Part shown: piece by piece, positions 8,128-15,099 of the stretch
Numbering within the stretch: position 1 is the first letter of the stretch
Layout of the letters: every line of letters starts with the position of its first letter
Source of the DNA: an uncultured Lachnospiraceae bacterium
Lineage (GTDB): Bacteria > Bacillota > Clostridia > Lachnospirales > Lachnospiraceae
Length of the DNA stretch: 23,611 bases
Direction: 5' to 3'
Assembly (NCBI GenBank): GCA_910576975.1
Contig: CAJTJY010000028.1
Span: 11,687-35,297 of the forward strand
Translations under genes and position numbers: made by a program
The notes under the pieces: model-generated
What the model was told of the DNA's origin: nothing
Seen by the model: the letters and a program-made list of their open reading frames with translations, nothing else
The model's database searches: none

Positions 8128-8280
8128 TTATTTCTTTGTCAAAAAACTTTTTTGCGCACACTGTGTCACGGTGTCACCCGGCTTCAGATTACCGAGCAGC
8201 AGTGGAGACATAGGATTGTGAAGCGTATAGTTTTCAAAGGCTTTACGAGGCGTTTTGTTGGCATGGCAATAATACCATAC
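8128..8280 (-). pseudogene. 3' remnant of an unidentified gene
   Basis: A 50-codon minus-strand frame ends in TAA and is closed upstream by TAG at 8281-8283, with no start codon. It reads well as protein, for example KAFENYTLHNPMSPLLLG followed by NLKPGDTVTQCAQKSF. It looks like the C-terminal end of a longer protein cut off close to the inverted-repeat element B, which begins 14 nt away. I do not recognise the family. Insertion of element B or a deletion could have removed the rest (inference). Confidence 0.4.
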
Positions 8281-8294
8281 CTAACCGAGATATT

Positions 8295-8475
8295 TGAGTT
8301 TCCGCATTTTGCAATTCATAGCGCCAAAGGTCTTGCTGCCTTTTGGCAGCATAGACATCTTGCACAAAAAGTGCTTGAAAAGCTAGCTTTTCAGAGCGCT
8401 TTTATGTGCAAAGTGTTTTCATCACTTTGTGATGGAAACCTTTTGGCGCTATGAATTGCAAAATGCGGAAACTCA
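8295..8475 (+). repeat. Structured repeat element B: cloverleaf-like 181-bp inverted repeat
   Basis: The outer arms of 37 and 38 nt (8295-8331 and 8438-8475, starting TGAGTTTCCGCATTTTGC) pair throughout except for one bulged base. Inside are three hairpins: GCTGCC-TTTT-GGCAGC (8335-8350), a ~24-bp imperfect stem with centre AGCTAGCT (8360-8411), and CATCAC-TTT-GTGATG (8420-8434). The whole forms a four-way-junction fold. It shares order and conserved spacers with element A at 146-295. No coding function is evident. It could be a non-autonomous mobile repeat (MITE-like) or a structured RNA. Confidence 0.8.
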
Positions 8476-8489
8476 AAAGAGCTATGATC

Positions 8490-8518
8490 TAGACAGAAAA
8501 TAAAAAAAGTAGTATATT
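8490..8518 (+). promoter_or_regulatory. Candidate sigma-A promoter for the chemotaxis receptor gene
   Basis: TAGACA (8490-8495) is followed by a 17-nt spacer and TATATT (8513-8518). This would give a leader of about 260 nt before the start codon at 8785. The promoter begins right after the right arm of element B. Confidence 0.55.
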
Positions 8519-8547
8519 AGAATAGGTATTTTTTCAAAAAACAATTG

Positions 8548-8596
8548 GTCAGAGGCAAGCTGCCTGTGATAGACAGGAAACGCTTTCTGACTTTTT
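8548..8596 (+). terminator. Leader hairpin followed by a T-run (possible attenuator)
   Basis: An outer stem GTCAGA/TCTGAC (8548-8553 with 8586-8591) encloses an inner hairpin CCTGT-GATAG-ACAGG (8563-8577) and is followed directly by TTTTT. It lies about 25 nt after the predicted transcription start of the receptor gene, so it may act as an attenuator or be part of a regulatory leader. Two further small hairpins follow: GCAT/ATGC near 8633 and GGTAT/ATACC near 8670. I could not match the leader to a c-di-GMP or other riboswitch consensus. Confidence 0.4.
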
Positions 8597-8784
8597 ATCT
8601 TCATAAATTTAACATCAAAAAGAAATCGTATTGCATTTATCTGATGCGAATACAGCGCACCAAGCACAAAAGGTATTCTGATACCCATTTCAAACAAATA
8701 TACAGCCATGCTCCGGCACATAAAATATTCACTAGGTAAAAGCAATTGATTTCAAAAAAACTATTTTATGTGGGAGGATAACCT

Positions 8785-10812
8785 ATGAAACTTCTTGTAA
8801 ACAAAAAACTTGCAACGCGCATTGGCATCATTACCACAGCCGTAAACTTAGTCGGAATGCTTCTGCTCTGGCTAATTGTATCTTCAAACGCAACTTCGAT
8901 CGTAAAAAACGACATTACCAATCAGATGACCGACGCCGTAGAATCCAGAGCTGCTATTATCAACGATTATGTAGCTTCTGCAGAAGAATATATGAAAGCT
9001 TTCGCTTTAGGCAGCCAGGTTCGCGACCTTTTGCTTGATCCAGACGATCCAAAGCTATTACAGCGCGCGCAACAATATACTGAAGATTTTGCCGCTTTCA
9101 AGGGCGTGTTTGAAGGCTTATACATTGCCACGCCAGAAACTTTTGTCTTAACCCATACCTCACCGGAAGCCGTTGGCATAACCACAAGGACAGGAGATTC
9201 TCTAGAAGCATTCCAAGATACCATTTTAGCAAGCCAGGAACTTACGAATTTGGGAATTATGAAATCACCTGGAACCGGAAGCATGATTCTTTCCATGTAT
9301 TATCCGATTTTCGAAAATCAAACATGTATCGGCTATGTAGGCGCCGGCGTATATGCCAGCCGGTTGACAGACGCTTTGCTTAATTTGGACATCGAAGGGC
9401 TTCCTGACAGTGAATATGTCTTCTTAAACGTAGAAAACGGCGTATATCTCTATCACGAAAATGACGAGCTGCTCAACACAGAAACAGCAGACGCTGGTTA
9501 TCAGGAGATTATTGAGCGCATAAAAAAAAGCAACGATGATCAGGTAAATACATACTCCTATCATGATGAAAACAACATTGACCAATTGGTGGTTTACAAA
9601 TACTTGCAAAATCGCGGATGGGTCTTTATGGTCCGAAACAGCACTGCAAAAGTTTATGGTTCTGTGAGCCATGTACGCTTCTTAGTTGGCGCGCTATGTG
9701 CTGCTATGGCGTCTACCGTTACCATTATCACCCTTTTCATTCTATACCGGGAGGGAAAAGAACTGATGACTGTAGAACGCGCCATAAGCTGTCTTGGTGA
9801 TTTGAATCTTTCTGCAGACCATGAATTAGAATCATTTTATGGAAGGTCTGATGAGATTGGAATGATTGCGCAAACAACCCATCGGGTTTGCGGCTGTCTG
9901 CGTAAAACAATTGATGACGTTGGACGGATTTTGGGCGAGATGGCAAACGGTAATCTCACGGTGGATGTAACATATAATGAAGCTTATTACATCGGCGATT
10001 TTAAAATTTTATTGGAAAGCCTCAAATCAATCCACGCCAACCTGGTGCATGTAATCCGCGACATTTCCAATGTCGCAAAACAGGTGAATTCTAGCGCTGA
10101 ACAGGTAGCCACAGTCGCCCAGGAATTATCCCAAGGAACCATGGAACAGGCGGATTCCGTGGAAGGACTTGTTTCAAATGTGTCATCGATTACATCACAG
10201 ATTCAAAGCAGCGCCATACACTGCACAAATGCCAGTGAATTGGTAGATAAGGCGACTGGTTATGCAGAAGAAGCCGATATAAAGATGGAACAGCTCATTT
10301 CTGCTACAAGAAATATCGACCAATCGTCTACGCAAATTGTCACGGTTATTAAAACGATTGAGGATATTGCATTCCAAACAAACATTTTGGCATTAAATGC
10401 CTCCGTGGAAGCTTCCCGGGCTGGTACGGCAGGCGCAGGCTTTTCCATTGTGGCAGAAGAAGTCAGAAGCCTTGCTGCCAGATCCGCAGAAGCTGCCCAA
10501 AATACTACGGATCTTATTAATAACTCCATCAAGGACGTAAAAACCGGGACAGAATCCACAGACCTTGTCGTTTCTGCCATGAAAATCATTAACGACTGCA
10601 TTCAATCGATTAAGACTCTGATGGATCAAATTTCAACTGCCAGCATCCACGAATCTCAAATGATTCTTCAAGCTGAAAATGGAATCAAAGAGATTTCACA
10701 GGTTGTTCAGACAAACACGGTTTCTGCAAAAGAAAGCGCCAAAGTATCCAAAGAATTATCGGAACAGGCCAATTCTTTAAATAGTCTGCTTAACCGCTTC
10801 CGTGTCCAGTAA
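8785..10812 (+). CDS. Methyl-accepting chemotaxis protein with extracellular Cache-type sensor
   Basis: A 675-aa transmembrane receptor. The first membrane helix is near residues 12-34 (IGIITTAVNLVGMLLLWLIV) and the second near 298-320 (VRFLVGALCAAMASTVTIIT). Between them is an extracellular domain of about 260 residues of the double-Cache kind, probably binding a small ligand. A HAMP-like linker follows, then the cytoplasmic signalling domain. Its hairpin tip, IAFQTNILALNASVEASRAG, is the kinase- and CheW-binding signature. The tip reads GTAGAGFSIVAEEV where many homologues have GEAGKGFAVVA. There is no C-terminal CheR-binding pentapeptide. GGGAGG precedes the ATG. It stands alone, with no che genes nearby. 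The ligand is unknown. Confidence 0.93.
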   Translation: MKLLVNKKLATRIGIITTAVNLVGMLLLWLIVSSNATSIVKNDITNQMTDAVESRAAIINDYVASAEEYMKAFALGSQVRDLLLDPDDPKLLQRAQQYTEDFAAFKGVFEGLYIATPETFVLTHTSPEAVGITTRTGDSLEAFQDTILASQELTNLGIMKSPGTGSMILSMYYPIFENQTCIGYVGAGVYASRLTDALLNLDIEGLPDSEYVFLNVENGVYLYHENDELLNTETADAGYQEIIERIKKSNDDQVNTYSYHDENNIDQLVVYKYLQNRGWVFMVRNSTAKVYGSVSHVRFLVGALCAAMASTVTIITLFILYREGKELMTVERAISCLGDLNLSADHELESFYGRSDEIGMIAQTTHRVCGCLRKTIDDVGRILGEMANGNLTVDVTYNEAYYIGDFKILLESLKSIHANLVHVIRDISNVAKQVNSSAEQVATVAQELSQGTMEQADSVEGLVSNVSSITSQIQSSAIHCTNASELVDKATGYAEEADIKMEQLISATRNIDQSSTQIVTVIKTIEDIAFQTNILALNASVEASRAGTAGAGFSIVAEEVRSLAARSAEAAQNTTDLINNSIKDVKTGTESTDLVVSAMKIINDCIQSIKTLMDQISTASIHESQMILQAENGIKEISQVVQTNTVSAKESAKVSKELSEQANSLNSLLNRFRVQ

Positions 10813-10836
10813 GAGAAGAACATGATGACTCTCCCG

Positions 10837-10877
10837 CCATCACGCTTGCCATATGAAGATTGTGGCAAGCGTGATGG
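10837..10877. terminator. Strong hairpin after the chemotaxis receptor gene
   Basis: A perfect 15-bp stem CCATCACGCTTGCCA (10837-10851) pairs with 10863-10877 around an 11-nt loop. It sits 25 nt after the receptor stop codon. There is no T-run after it, so it may be a processing or stability hairpin rather than a classical intrinsic terminator. Confidence 0.55.
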
Positions 10878-10922
10878 CATGGAGCTAGAATCTGAAAATT
10901 TAAAATAAGGAGATCAATAAAA

Positions 10923-11816
10923 ATGCAAAACGAACCACAGGGCAACTATATTCGCGGCGTTTTGATGATCATCATATCCGCTTTTTGTTTTGCATGTATG
11001 AACATCTGCATCCGCTTGTCTGGGAGTCTCCCATCAATACAAAAAAGCTTTTTCCGTAATCTGGTAGCCGCTTGTTTTGCAGGAATCATCATCATCAAAG
11101 ATAATCCTCAGACACATCCGCTTTCTCTTCGCATTCCAAGGCAAGCCCGGTCCGCCCTAATTTGGCGTTGCGTCTTTGGAACCGTAGGAATTCTCTGTAA
11201 TTTCTACGCCGTGGATCATTTGCTTGTAGCCGATGCCTCGATTTTAAACAAGCTATCGCCTTTTTTTGCCGTTATATTTTCTTATTTCCTGTTGCAAGAA
11301 AAAATACTGCCCTTTCAGGCTGGCTGTATTTTTTCTGCTTTCTGTGGCTGCCTGTTGATCGTCAAGCCTGGGTTTCACAACGCCGCCCTGCTTCCTGCGT
11401 TAATCGGCATATGCGGAGGGCTTGGAGCAGGCATTGCCTATACCATGGTACGTAAGCTGGGAATGATGAAGATCAAAGGACCCGTAATTGTTTTTTACTT
11501 TTCACTGTTTTCCTGCTTGTTTCTTGCACCTTGGATTGTGATAAACTTTGCGCCCATGACGCTGCATCAAATCATAACTTTGTTGATGACAGGCTTATTT
11601 GCAGCTGGCGGTCAATTTTCCATTACTGCCGCTTACACCTATGCCCCTGCTAAAAAGATATCTATCTTTGATTATTCTCAGATTATCTTTGCGGCTGCTC
11701 TGGGATTCGCATTATTTCATGAAATACCAGACAAATTCAGCTTCATCGGATATGCACTGGTGATTGCGGCTTCTTTGATGATGTTTTTGTATAACCGCCG
11801 AAGAGACGCAAACTAA
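10923..11816 (+). CDS. EamA-family (drug/metabolite superfamily) transporter
   Basis: A 297-aa integral membrane protein with about ten hydrophobic helices in two repeats of five, the standard size and topology for EamA/DMT permeases. The first repeat starts YIRGVLMIIISAFCFACMNI. The end of the first half contains SILNKLSPFFAVIFSYFLLQ followed by EKI, typical of the family. The second half contains KKISIFDYSQIIFAAALGF. It probably exports a metabolite or takes up a small solute; the substrate cannot be predicted. AAGGAG lies 9-10 nt before the ATG. It follows the receptor gene by 110 nt and ends 12 nt before a convergent pseudogene. Confidence 0.9.
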   Translation: MQNEPQGNYIRGVLMIIISAFCFACMNICIRLSGSLPSIQKSFFRNLVAACFAGIIIIKDNPQTHPLSLRIPRQARSALIWRCVFGTVGILCNFYAVDHLLVADASILNKLSPFFAVIFSYFLLQEKILPFQAGCIFSAFCGCLLIVKPGFHNAALLPALIGICGGLGAGIAYTMVRKLGMMKIKGPVIVFYFSLFSCLFLAPWIVINFAPMTLHQIITLLMTGLFAAGGQFSITAAYTYAPAKKISIFDYSQIIFAAALGFALFHEIPDKFSFIGYALVIAASLMMFLYNRRRDAN

Positions 11817-11828
11817 TTTCTCTTACAT

Positions 11829-12165
11829 CTACTCTGACGCCCAGCTTCTAAGCACTTTGCCAGAGATATCTGCCTCAAGCCTTTTTCCAGCCGCTACTGT
11901 TTCTAGGCTCCAGGAGCTGGATATTTTTTCCAATATCATCAATCGGGCTTTCTCCTGACGTGGCAAAAGGGATCACCATCTTTTTTCCAAAATCATAGGC
12001 TTCCATAAAGGTATCAATAATTGACGGTTTTCTTGTATCTACCGGAATCATCCAACGGCGCCTCTCTCGAATAACACCTGAAACTTTCCTTTCTGCGCAC
12101 GATATGCGCACACGTCTATCTGAAATTCCCCATTTTTCTGCGGCTTGTTTTACTGTCATATACAT
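11829..12165 (-). pseudogene. Helix-turn-helix N-terminus fused to a frameshifted flavodoxin C-terminus
   Basis: The first ~50 residues (MYMTVKQAAEKWGISDRRVR, then MIPVDTRKP) are a helix-turn-helix domain of the excisionase/MerR-like kind seen in Lachnospiraceae. From IIDTFMEAYDFGKKMVIPFA onward the sequence matches the last third of a flavodoxin (PFATSGESPIDDIGKNIQLL). The open frame stops at 11875. A one-base shift at the run of A restores the expected flavodoxin ending (GKRLEADISGKVLRSWASE, stop at 11829). So this is a chimera of two gene ends, and its flavodoxin part lacks the FMN-binding N-terminus. The start at 12165 is favoured by GAGGTG upstream; an in-frame ATG at 12189 is also possible. 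The HTH part might still be expressed. Confidence 0.7.
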
Positions 12166-12191
12166 AAAGAGTACACCTCGCTTTCCCAAAC

Positions 12192-12255
12192 ATTATACTC
12201 CATCTTTGGAATAATATTAATCATATAGGAATAATATTCTCCAATTTACGGAATA
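12192..12255 (-). promoter_or_regulatory. Promoter with spaced direct repeats upstream of the HTH gene
   Basis: On the minus strand TTAATA (12220-12215), a 17-nt spacer and TATAAT (12197-12192) form a promoter. On the plus strand GGAATAATATT is repeated at 12208-12218 and 12228-12238, and GGAATA recurs at 12250-12255, giving periods of about 20-22 nt. The first copy overlaps the -35 region and its spacer. Such helical-phase repeats could be operator sites, perhaps for the HTH protein itself (inference). Confidence 0.4.
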
Positions 12256-12350
12256 AAAAAAGACTCAAACCTACATTTCCGTTTCCGAATCTTGATTTCT
12301 ATACGTTATAATACGGTCGCATGTCCATAACCGGATGCCCCATAAGGTAT

Positions 12351-12397
12351 GAGATAAAAGGCGGAATCTTTGGGGAAGAAGCCCCAAAATTTATCTC
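12351..12397. repeat. Nested hairpin in a gene-free stretch
   Basis: An outer stem GAGATAAA/TTTATCTC (12351-12358 with 12390-12397) surrounds an inner hairpin TTTGGGG-AAGAAG-CCCCAAA (12369-12388). It lies just downstream of the PNPOx-like remnant on the minus strand and may act as its terminator or be part of a structured RNA. The remaining sequence between 12190 and 12427 shows no gene. Confidence 0.5.
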
Positions 12398-12427
12398 AAA
12401 TAAAGCATCGTATCCTCTTTATTGCTA

Positions 12428-12740
12428 TCATTTTAAGTCCTTCATATCAAAACTTTGTGTTTTCAAATCACTATAATGTCTGCCCTTTATTGCAGTAAAT
12501 TTTAATACACAGCAATCTGGGTCAGTTACGCCCTGCTTATAATACATGGTATCTCCAGTACGCCAATTTTCTTGCTTTGTTTTATCGTCCTGCAAGACTT
12601 CCATTGTACCAGTTAGCATAATGCCCTCATATTTGAAGCGTCCCTTGCTGAAAAAATAAATACTTGCCTTTGGATTTTTTATAAACTGTTGCGAGCGCAT
12701 AGCGGATGTATTCGTTGTAAAATAAAAACAATTTCCATTG
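12428..12740 (-). pseudogene. PNPOx-fold (flavin-binding split-barrel) protein, N-terminally truncated
   Basis: The C-terminal part of a pyridoxamine-5'-phosphate-oxidase-like protein is clear: NCFYFTTNTSAMRSQQFIKN, then SIYFFSKGRFKYEGIMLTG and a C-terminal TAIKGRHYSDLKTQSF. Such proteins usually bind FMN or F420 and act as small oxidoreductases. The N-terminal strands are missing, because upstream the same DNA reads as a MarR protein in another frame. A deletion therefore seems to have joined two formerly separate genes around 12740-12760. An internal ATG at 12700 opens a 90-aa frame that is unlikely to fold alone. Confidence 0.7.
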
Positions 12741-13062
12741 AAAAACCTTGATAAAGTAATATATTCATCTGCCCAGATACCATTTCATATTTTTCCTGTA
12801 AAGATTTTGCATACTCAGTGAGTGAAACAATCATTTGACGGCGATTGTGCGGGTTAATATTTCTCTCTACAATTCCCTTATCTTCCATTCCATTTATTAC
12901 AACAAATACAGTGTTCTTTGCAAGAGAGGTTTTTTCACTTATTTCGCTAATCGTAAGATTATCTGTTTTCCATAAAATAAATAAAATTCGTCCCGGCCCA
13001 CCGCTTATTTCAATACCATTTTCAAGTAGTAACCGTTCAAAAATCCTATTTTGAAAAATCAA
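12739..13062 (-). pseudogene. MarR-family regulator remnant
   Basis: About 108 residues match the winged-helix core of MarR regulators: RIFERLLLENGIEISGGPGR, then LTISEISEKTSLAKNTVFVV and NPHNRRQMIVSLTEYAKSLQ. The N-terminal dimerisation helix is absent. A TAG lies two codons upstream of the only possible start (TTG at 13062), and there is no ribosome binding site. After YQGFS the sequence runs into PNPOx coding sequence in another frame, so the C-terminus is lost too. It was probably the regulator of the neighbouring flavoprotein gene before the deletion (inference). Confidence 0.7.
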
Positions 13063-13093
13063 TCTCTAAGTTGATAAGCATTGCGTTTACTTC

Positions 13094-13619
13094 TTAATTT
13101 TGATTCTGATCATTGCATATTTTCCATGCACTTTGCACTAACTCTTCAATGAACTTGATACTCAAAACGATTATATGTCCCAGAACCCGCCTGTTCCCTG
13201 TGTACCAATTCAAAAACTTTACCCATTCTGCATCGCCCTTTGCTCATCCGTTCCATTTCTGTTTGAAAGTCCAATTCTCCTTTCCTCCGCTTTGGGCGCA
13301 ATGATATCTCCCACACCAATATCCACATTAAAATGCACACGAACATTTTTCATCTGACCAATAATTTGAGTGCTAATGCCACAGTATTTCCTCTGTGTGG
13401 AAATTTCTTCAAACCCCTTTGCTGTCATGGAAACAAAATCATTTCCTGTTTGTGTCTCAATAATCTTGCCAATCATATTTTTTGTCTTCGTAACCAGATT
13501 TTGAAAGTTTCCGTATAAATTCCTCCTGCATAAACAACTGCAAACACTGTTGATAGCATTCCAGAAATCTTAGCTTTGTTTTTCAATTTCGCACGAACGG
13601 ATGCCGCCTTATCTATCAT
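13094..13619 (-). pseudogene. Decayed AbiEii-type toxin gene
   Basis: This is a broken paralogue of the intact AbiEii gene at 16625-17521. From its ATG (13619) it reads MIDKAASVRAKLKNKAK, then needs a frameshift to give CYQQCLQLFMQEEF and KLSKSGYED. It then skips the nucleotidyltransferase core (the LKGG and DVDF region is deleted) and resumes with TGNDFVSMTAKGFEEIS and NVRVHFNVDIGVGD. Further frameshifts and a deletion lead to a tail ending near 13094. Losing the catalytic motifs makes it inactive. The start overlaps the antitoxin remnant stop (TAATG), as in the intact copy. Confidence 0.75.
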
Positions 13620-14035
13620 TACAACCACACTCCAATCAAATCCTTTACGCGCTTTTGCACCCGCAAAGTCTTTGCATACTGTATAAGGTTCAGAATATTT
13701 TTTCTGGTCTTTTACATAGCCTTGTATTGCCTTATTAAAAATCTCTTTATCCATCTCAGCAGATTCCTGTCACTATATCTATAATAGAAAAGAGCTGTTT
13801 CCACACAAAGAACAGCATCTGGAAACAGACGATTGATAATGATCACTTCACTTGTTCCACAATCCTCTATCCAGTGATAACAGCCCCTTTTTATTCTTTC
13901 AATTAGTCTCTGTTGCAACATACGTTGAATATCTCTATAAAACAACTTTTCCGATGTAAGCTGAGCTGTTGTCATTATATAGCCATAATCTGAAAATATT
14001 TTACTCAGGATTCTTATATCATTTTGTGTTAGCAT
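13619..14035 (-). pseudogene. Decayed AbiEi-type antitoxin gene
   Basis: This is a paralogue of the intact AbiEi at 17521-18129. The N-terminal winged helix is well preserved (MLTQNDIRILSKIFSDYGYI, INRLFPDAVLCVETALFYY). After YSDRN the middle ~65 codons are missing and the frame shifts into MDKEIFNKAIQGYVKDQKK. One extra A in a run of A then shifts the end, which is recognisable as AKTLRVQKRVKDLIGVWL. So there are two frame disruptions and a deletion of about 190 bp. GGAGGG precedes the ATG at 14035. A truncated N-terminal DNA-binding fragment (about 107 aa) could still be made and might bind the operator of the intact copy (inference). Confidence 0.78.
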
Positions 14036-14232
14036 TATTCCCTCCTCCTGACGCATTTACTGCGTCATTCAGGTAGATTTGAAGTTTACTTGCAAACATT
14101 CACCCCTGCACTAAAATGCGCATAAATTTTACACCACTCGTGTGGTTTACTACATTATATTAATTCAACGCAAAAAAATTAAGCGAATCAAATCGAACAA
14201 TTTCAAACTTTATACATGTGTACTTTGCTACA
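14036..14232. other. Upstream region of the decayed AbiEi gene
   Basis: No gene is seen. TGTGTACTTTG near 14217 also occurs upstream of the intact AbiEi gene (near 18173), suggesting shared ancestry of the two upstream regions. No clear promoter was identified. Confidence 0.4.
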
Positions 14233-14275
14233 TAAAATCAGACCTACTTGTCCAAAGTAAAACAAATAGGTCTGA
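14233..14275 (-). terminator. Minus-strand intrinsic terminator downstream of the AbiE/peptidase operon
   Basis: The 9-bp stem TCAGACCTA (14238-14246) with TAGGTCTGA (14267-14275) is followed on the minus strand by ATTTTATG. It lies at the end of the minus-strand unit that starts at the intact AbiEi gene. A similar hairpin containing a TTTGGAC loop lies at 18263-18298. Confidence 0.6.
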
Positions 14276-14281
14276 CAGAAT

Positions 14282-14554
14282 TTAACCTTCTATATCAAAT
14301 CTCGTTGAAGCAATGCCATATATAGTTATCGTCCTTTCTGTACCCTTAGCCTCAAAAGAATAAGGCTTCCCGCCATTCCCCGCATTCTCATTTTCATCAT
14401 GCTTCTTTATCCTCTCAAACGTTAAAAAGCTCTGTATCTGAAATCCCACTGTATCATGCTCATCCCCAAATATAATAAGCGAAACATTGCCGTTGCTTCT
14501 CTGGGTTGATGTTTCTAAGATGGTACAACCTACATTAAAGCATCCCTGATCTGT
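14282..14554 (-). pseudogene. Unidentified ORF remnant (90 codons, no start)
   Basis: The frame is closed upstream by TAA at 14555-14557 and ends in TAA at 14282. It contains no ATG and has no ribosome binding site, but the composition is protein-like: TSTQRSNGNVSLIIFGDEHD, then FLTFERIKKHDENENAGNGG and TERTITIYGIASTRFDIEG. It is probably the C-terminal end of a gene whose 5' part was replaced by the upstream 171-aa gene. Its base composition is richer in G and C than the AT-rich genes next to it. The family was not recognised. Confidence 0.45.
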
Positions 14555-14559
14555 TTACA

Positions 14560-15075
14560 TTAATCAATAGAATATCTTGCTCCATGTTGACAAACCAATT
14601 CCTCATCTGTCATATATTTTTGATATACCGCATTTATAATCATTTGATGCCGTACTGGATTAAACCCTTTTTTTAGAATTCCTTTATTTAAAGACGTTAA
14701 AGTATTAGAAAACAAATTTCCTAAAACCATAAAGTCTACATCTACTACAATTCCATTTGTGTTATTAACCAGCGCTACAGTTAAACTCATGCCTGTCCCT
14801 TTAGAGTAATATTCTGGATTATATTCTTTTGACATAAATGGGGAATATGGTGCAGATGCCCATGGATTAGCACCAAGCTTTACTGCAAAAAATAACGTAT
14901 CTTCAATATTAGTACACCAAAAGTCATAATGACCTCCTAGTTTATATTGTCCAAGATAAGCCTCATCAACAACAAAGAATAGAATTCCTCCTATTGTCTT
15001 GTCAATATCAAACATAATTCCCATTTGTGCCCCTGCAAATTGTTCAATTTTAACACCCTTCGCTAAGATTAACAT
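14560..15075 (-). CDS. Hypothetical protein, third gene of the HExxH module
   Basis: A 171-aa protein I do not recognise. It has alternating hydrophobic stretches (IGGILFFVVDEAYLGQY, SLTVALVNNTNGIVVDVDFM) suggesting a beta-rich fold, and no signal peptide or clear membrane helix. Conserved-looking features are the GGHYDFWCTNIEDTLFFAVK segment and a C-terminal helical region ending TDEELVCQHGARYSID. It starts 24 nt after the HExxH protein gene, on the same strand and with the same AT-rich composition, so it is probably co-transcribed. It could be a substrate, activator or inhibitor of the putative peptidase. The ribosome binding site (AAAGGTG) is rather far from the ATG. The function is unknown. 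Confidence 0.75.
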   Translation of the reverse strand: MLILAKGVKIEQFAGAQMGIMFDIDKTIGGILFFVVDEAYLGQYKLGGHYDFWCTNIEDTLFFAVKLGANPWASAPYSPFMSKEYNPEYYSKGTGMSLTVALVNNTNGIVVDVDFMVLGNLFSNTLTSLNKGILKKGFNPVRHQMIINAVYQKYMTDEELVCQHGARYSID

Positions 15076-15099
15076 ATCTTACACATTGCACCTTTCATA

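Noticed and set aside
8152..8454. A 100-codon plus-strand frame across element B
   Set aside because: It runs through the inverted-repeat hairpins and opposite the better-looking minus-strand remnant, so it is probably a chance frame.
8548..8700. c-di-GMP riboswitch upstream of the chemotaxis receptor
   Set aside because: The conserved GEMM-type core motifs could not be found; only generic hairpins are present.
8545..8739. A 64-codon plus-strand frame in the receptor leader
   Set aside because: No ribosome binding site and a low-complexity basic composition; the hairpins explain the region better.
8482..8745. An 87-codon minus-strand open frame upstream of the chemotaxis receptor
   Set aside because: It overlaps the receptor's promoter and structured leader, lacks a ribosome binding site and does not resemble any protein family.
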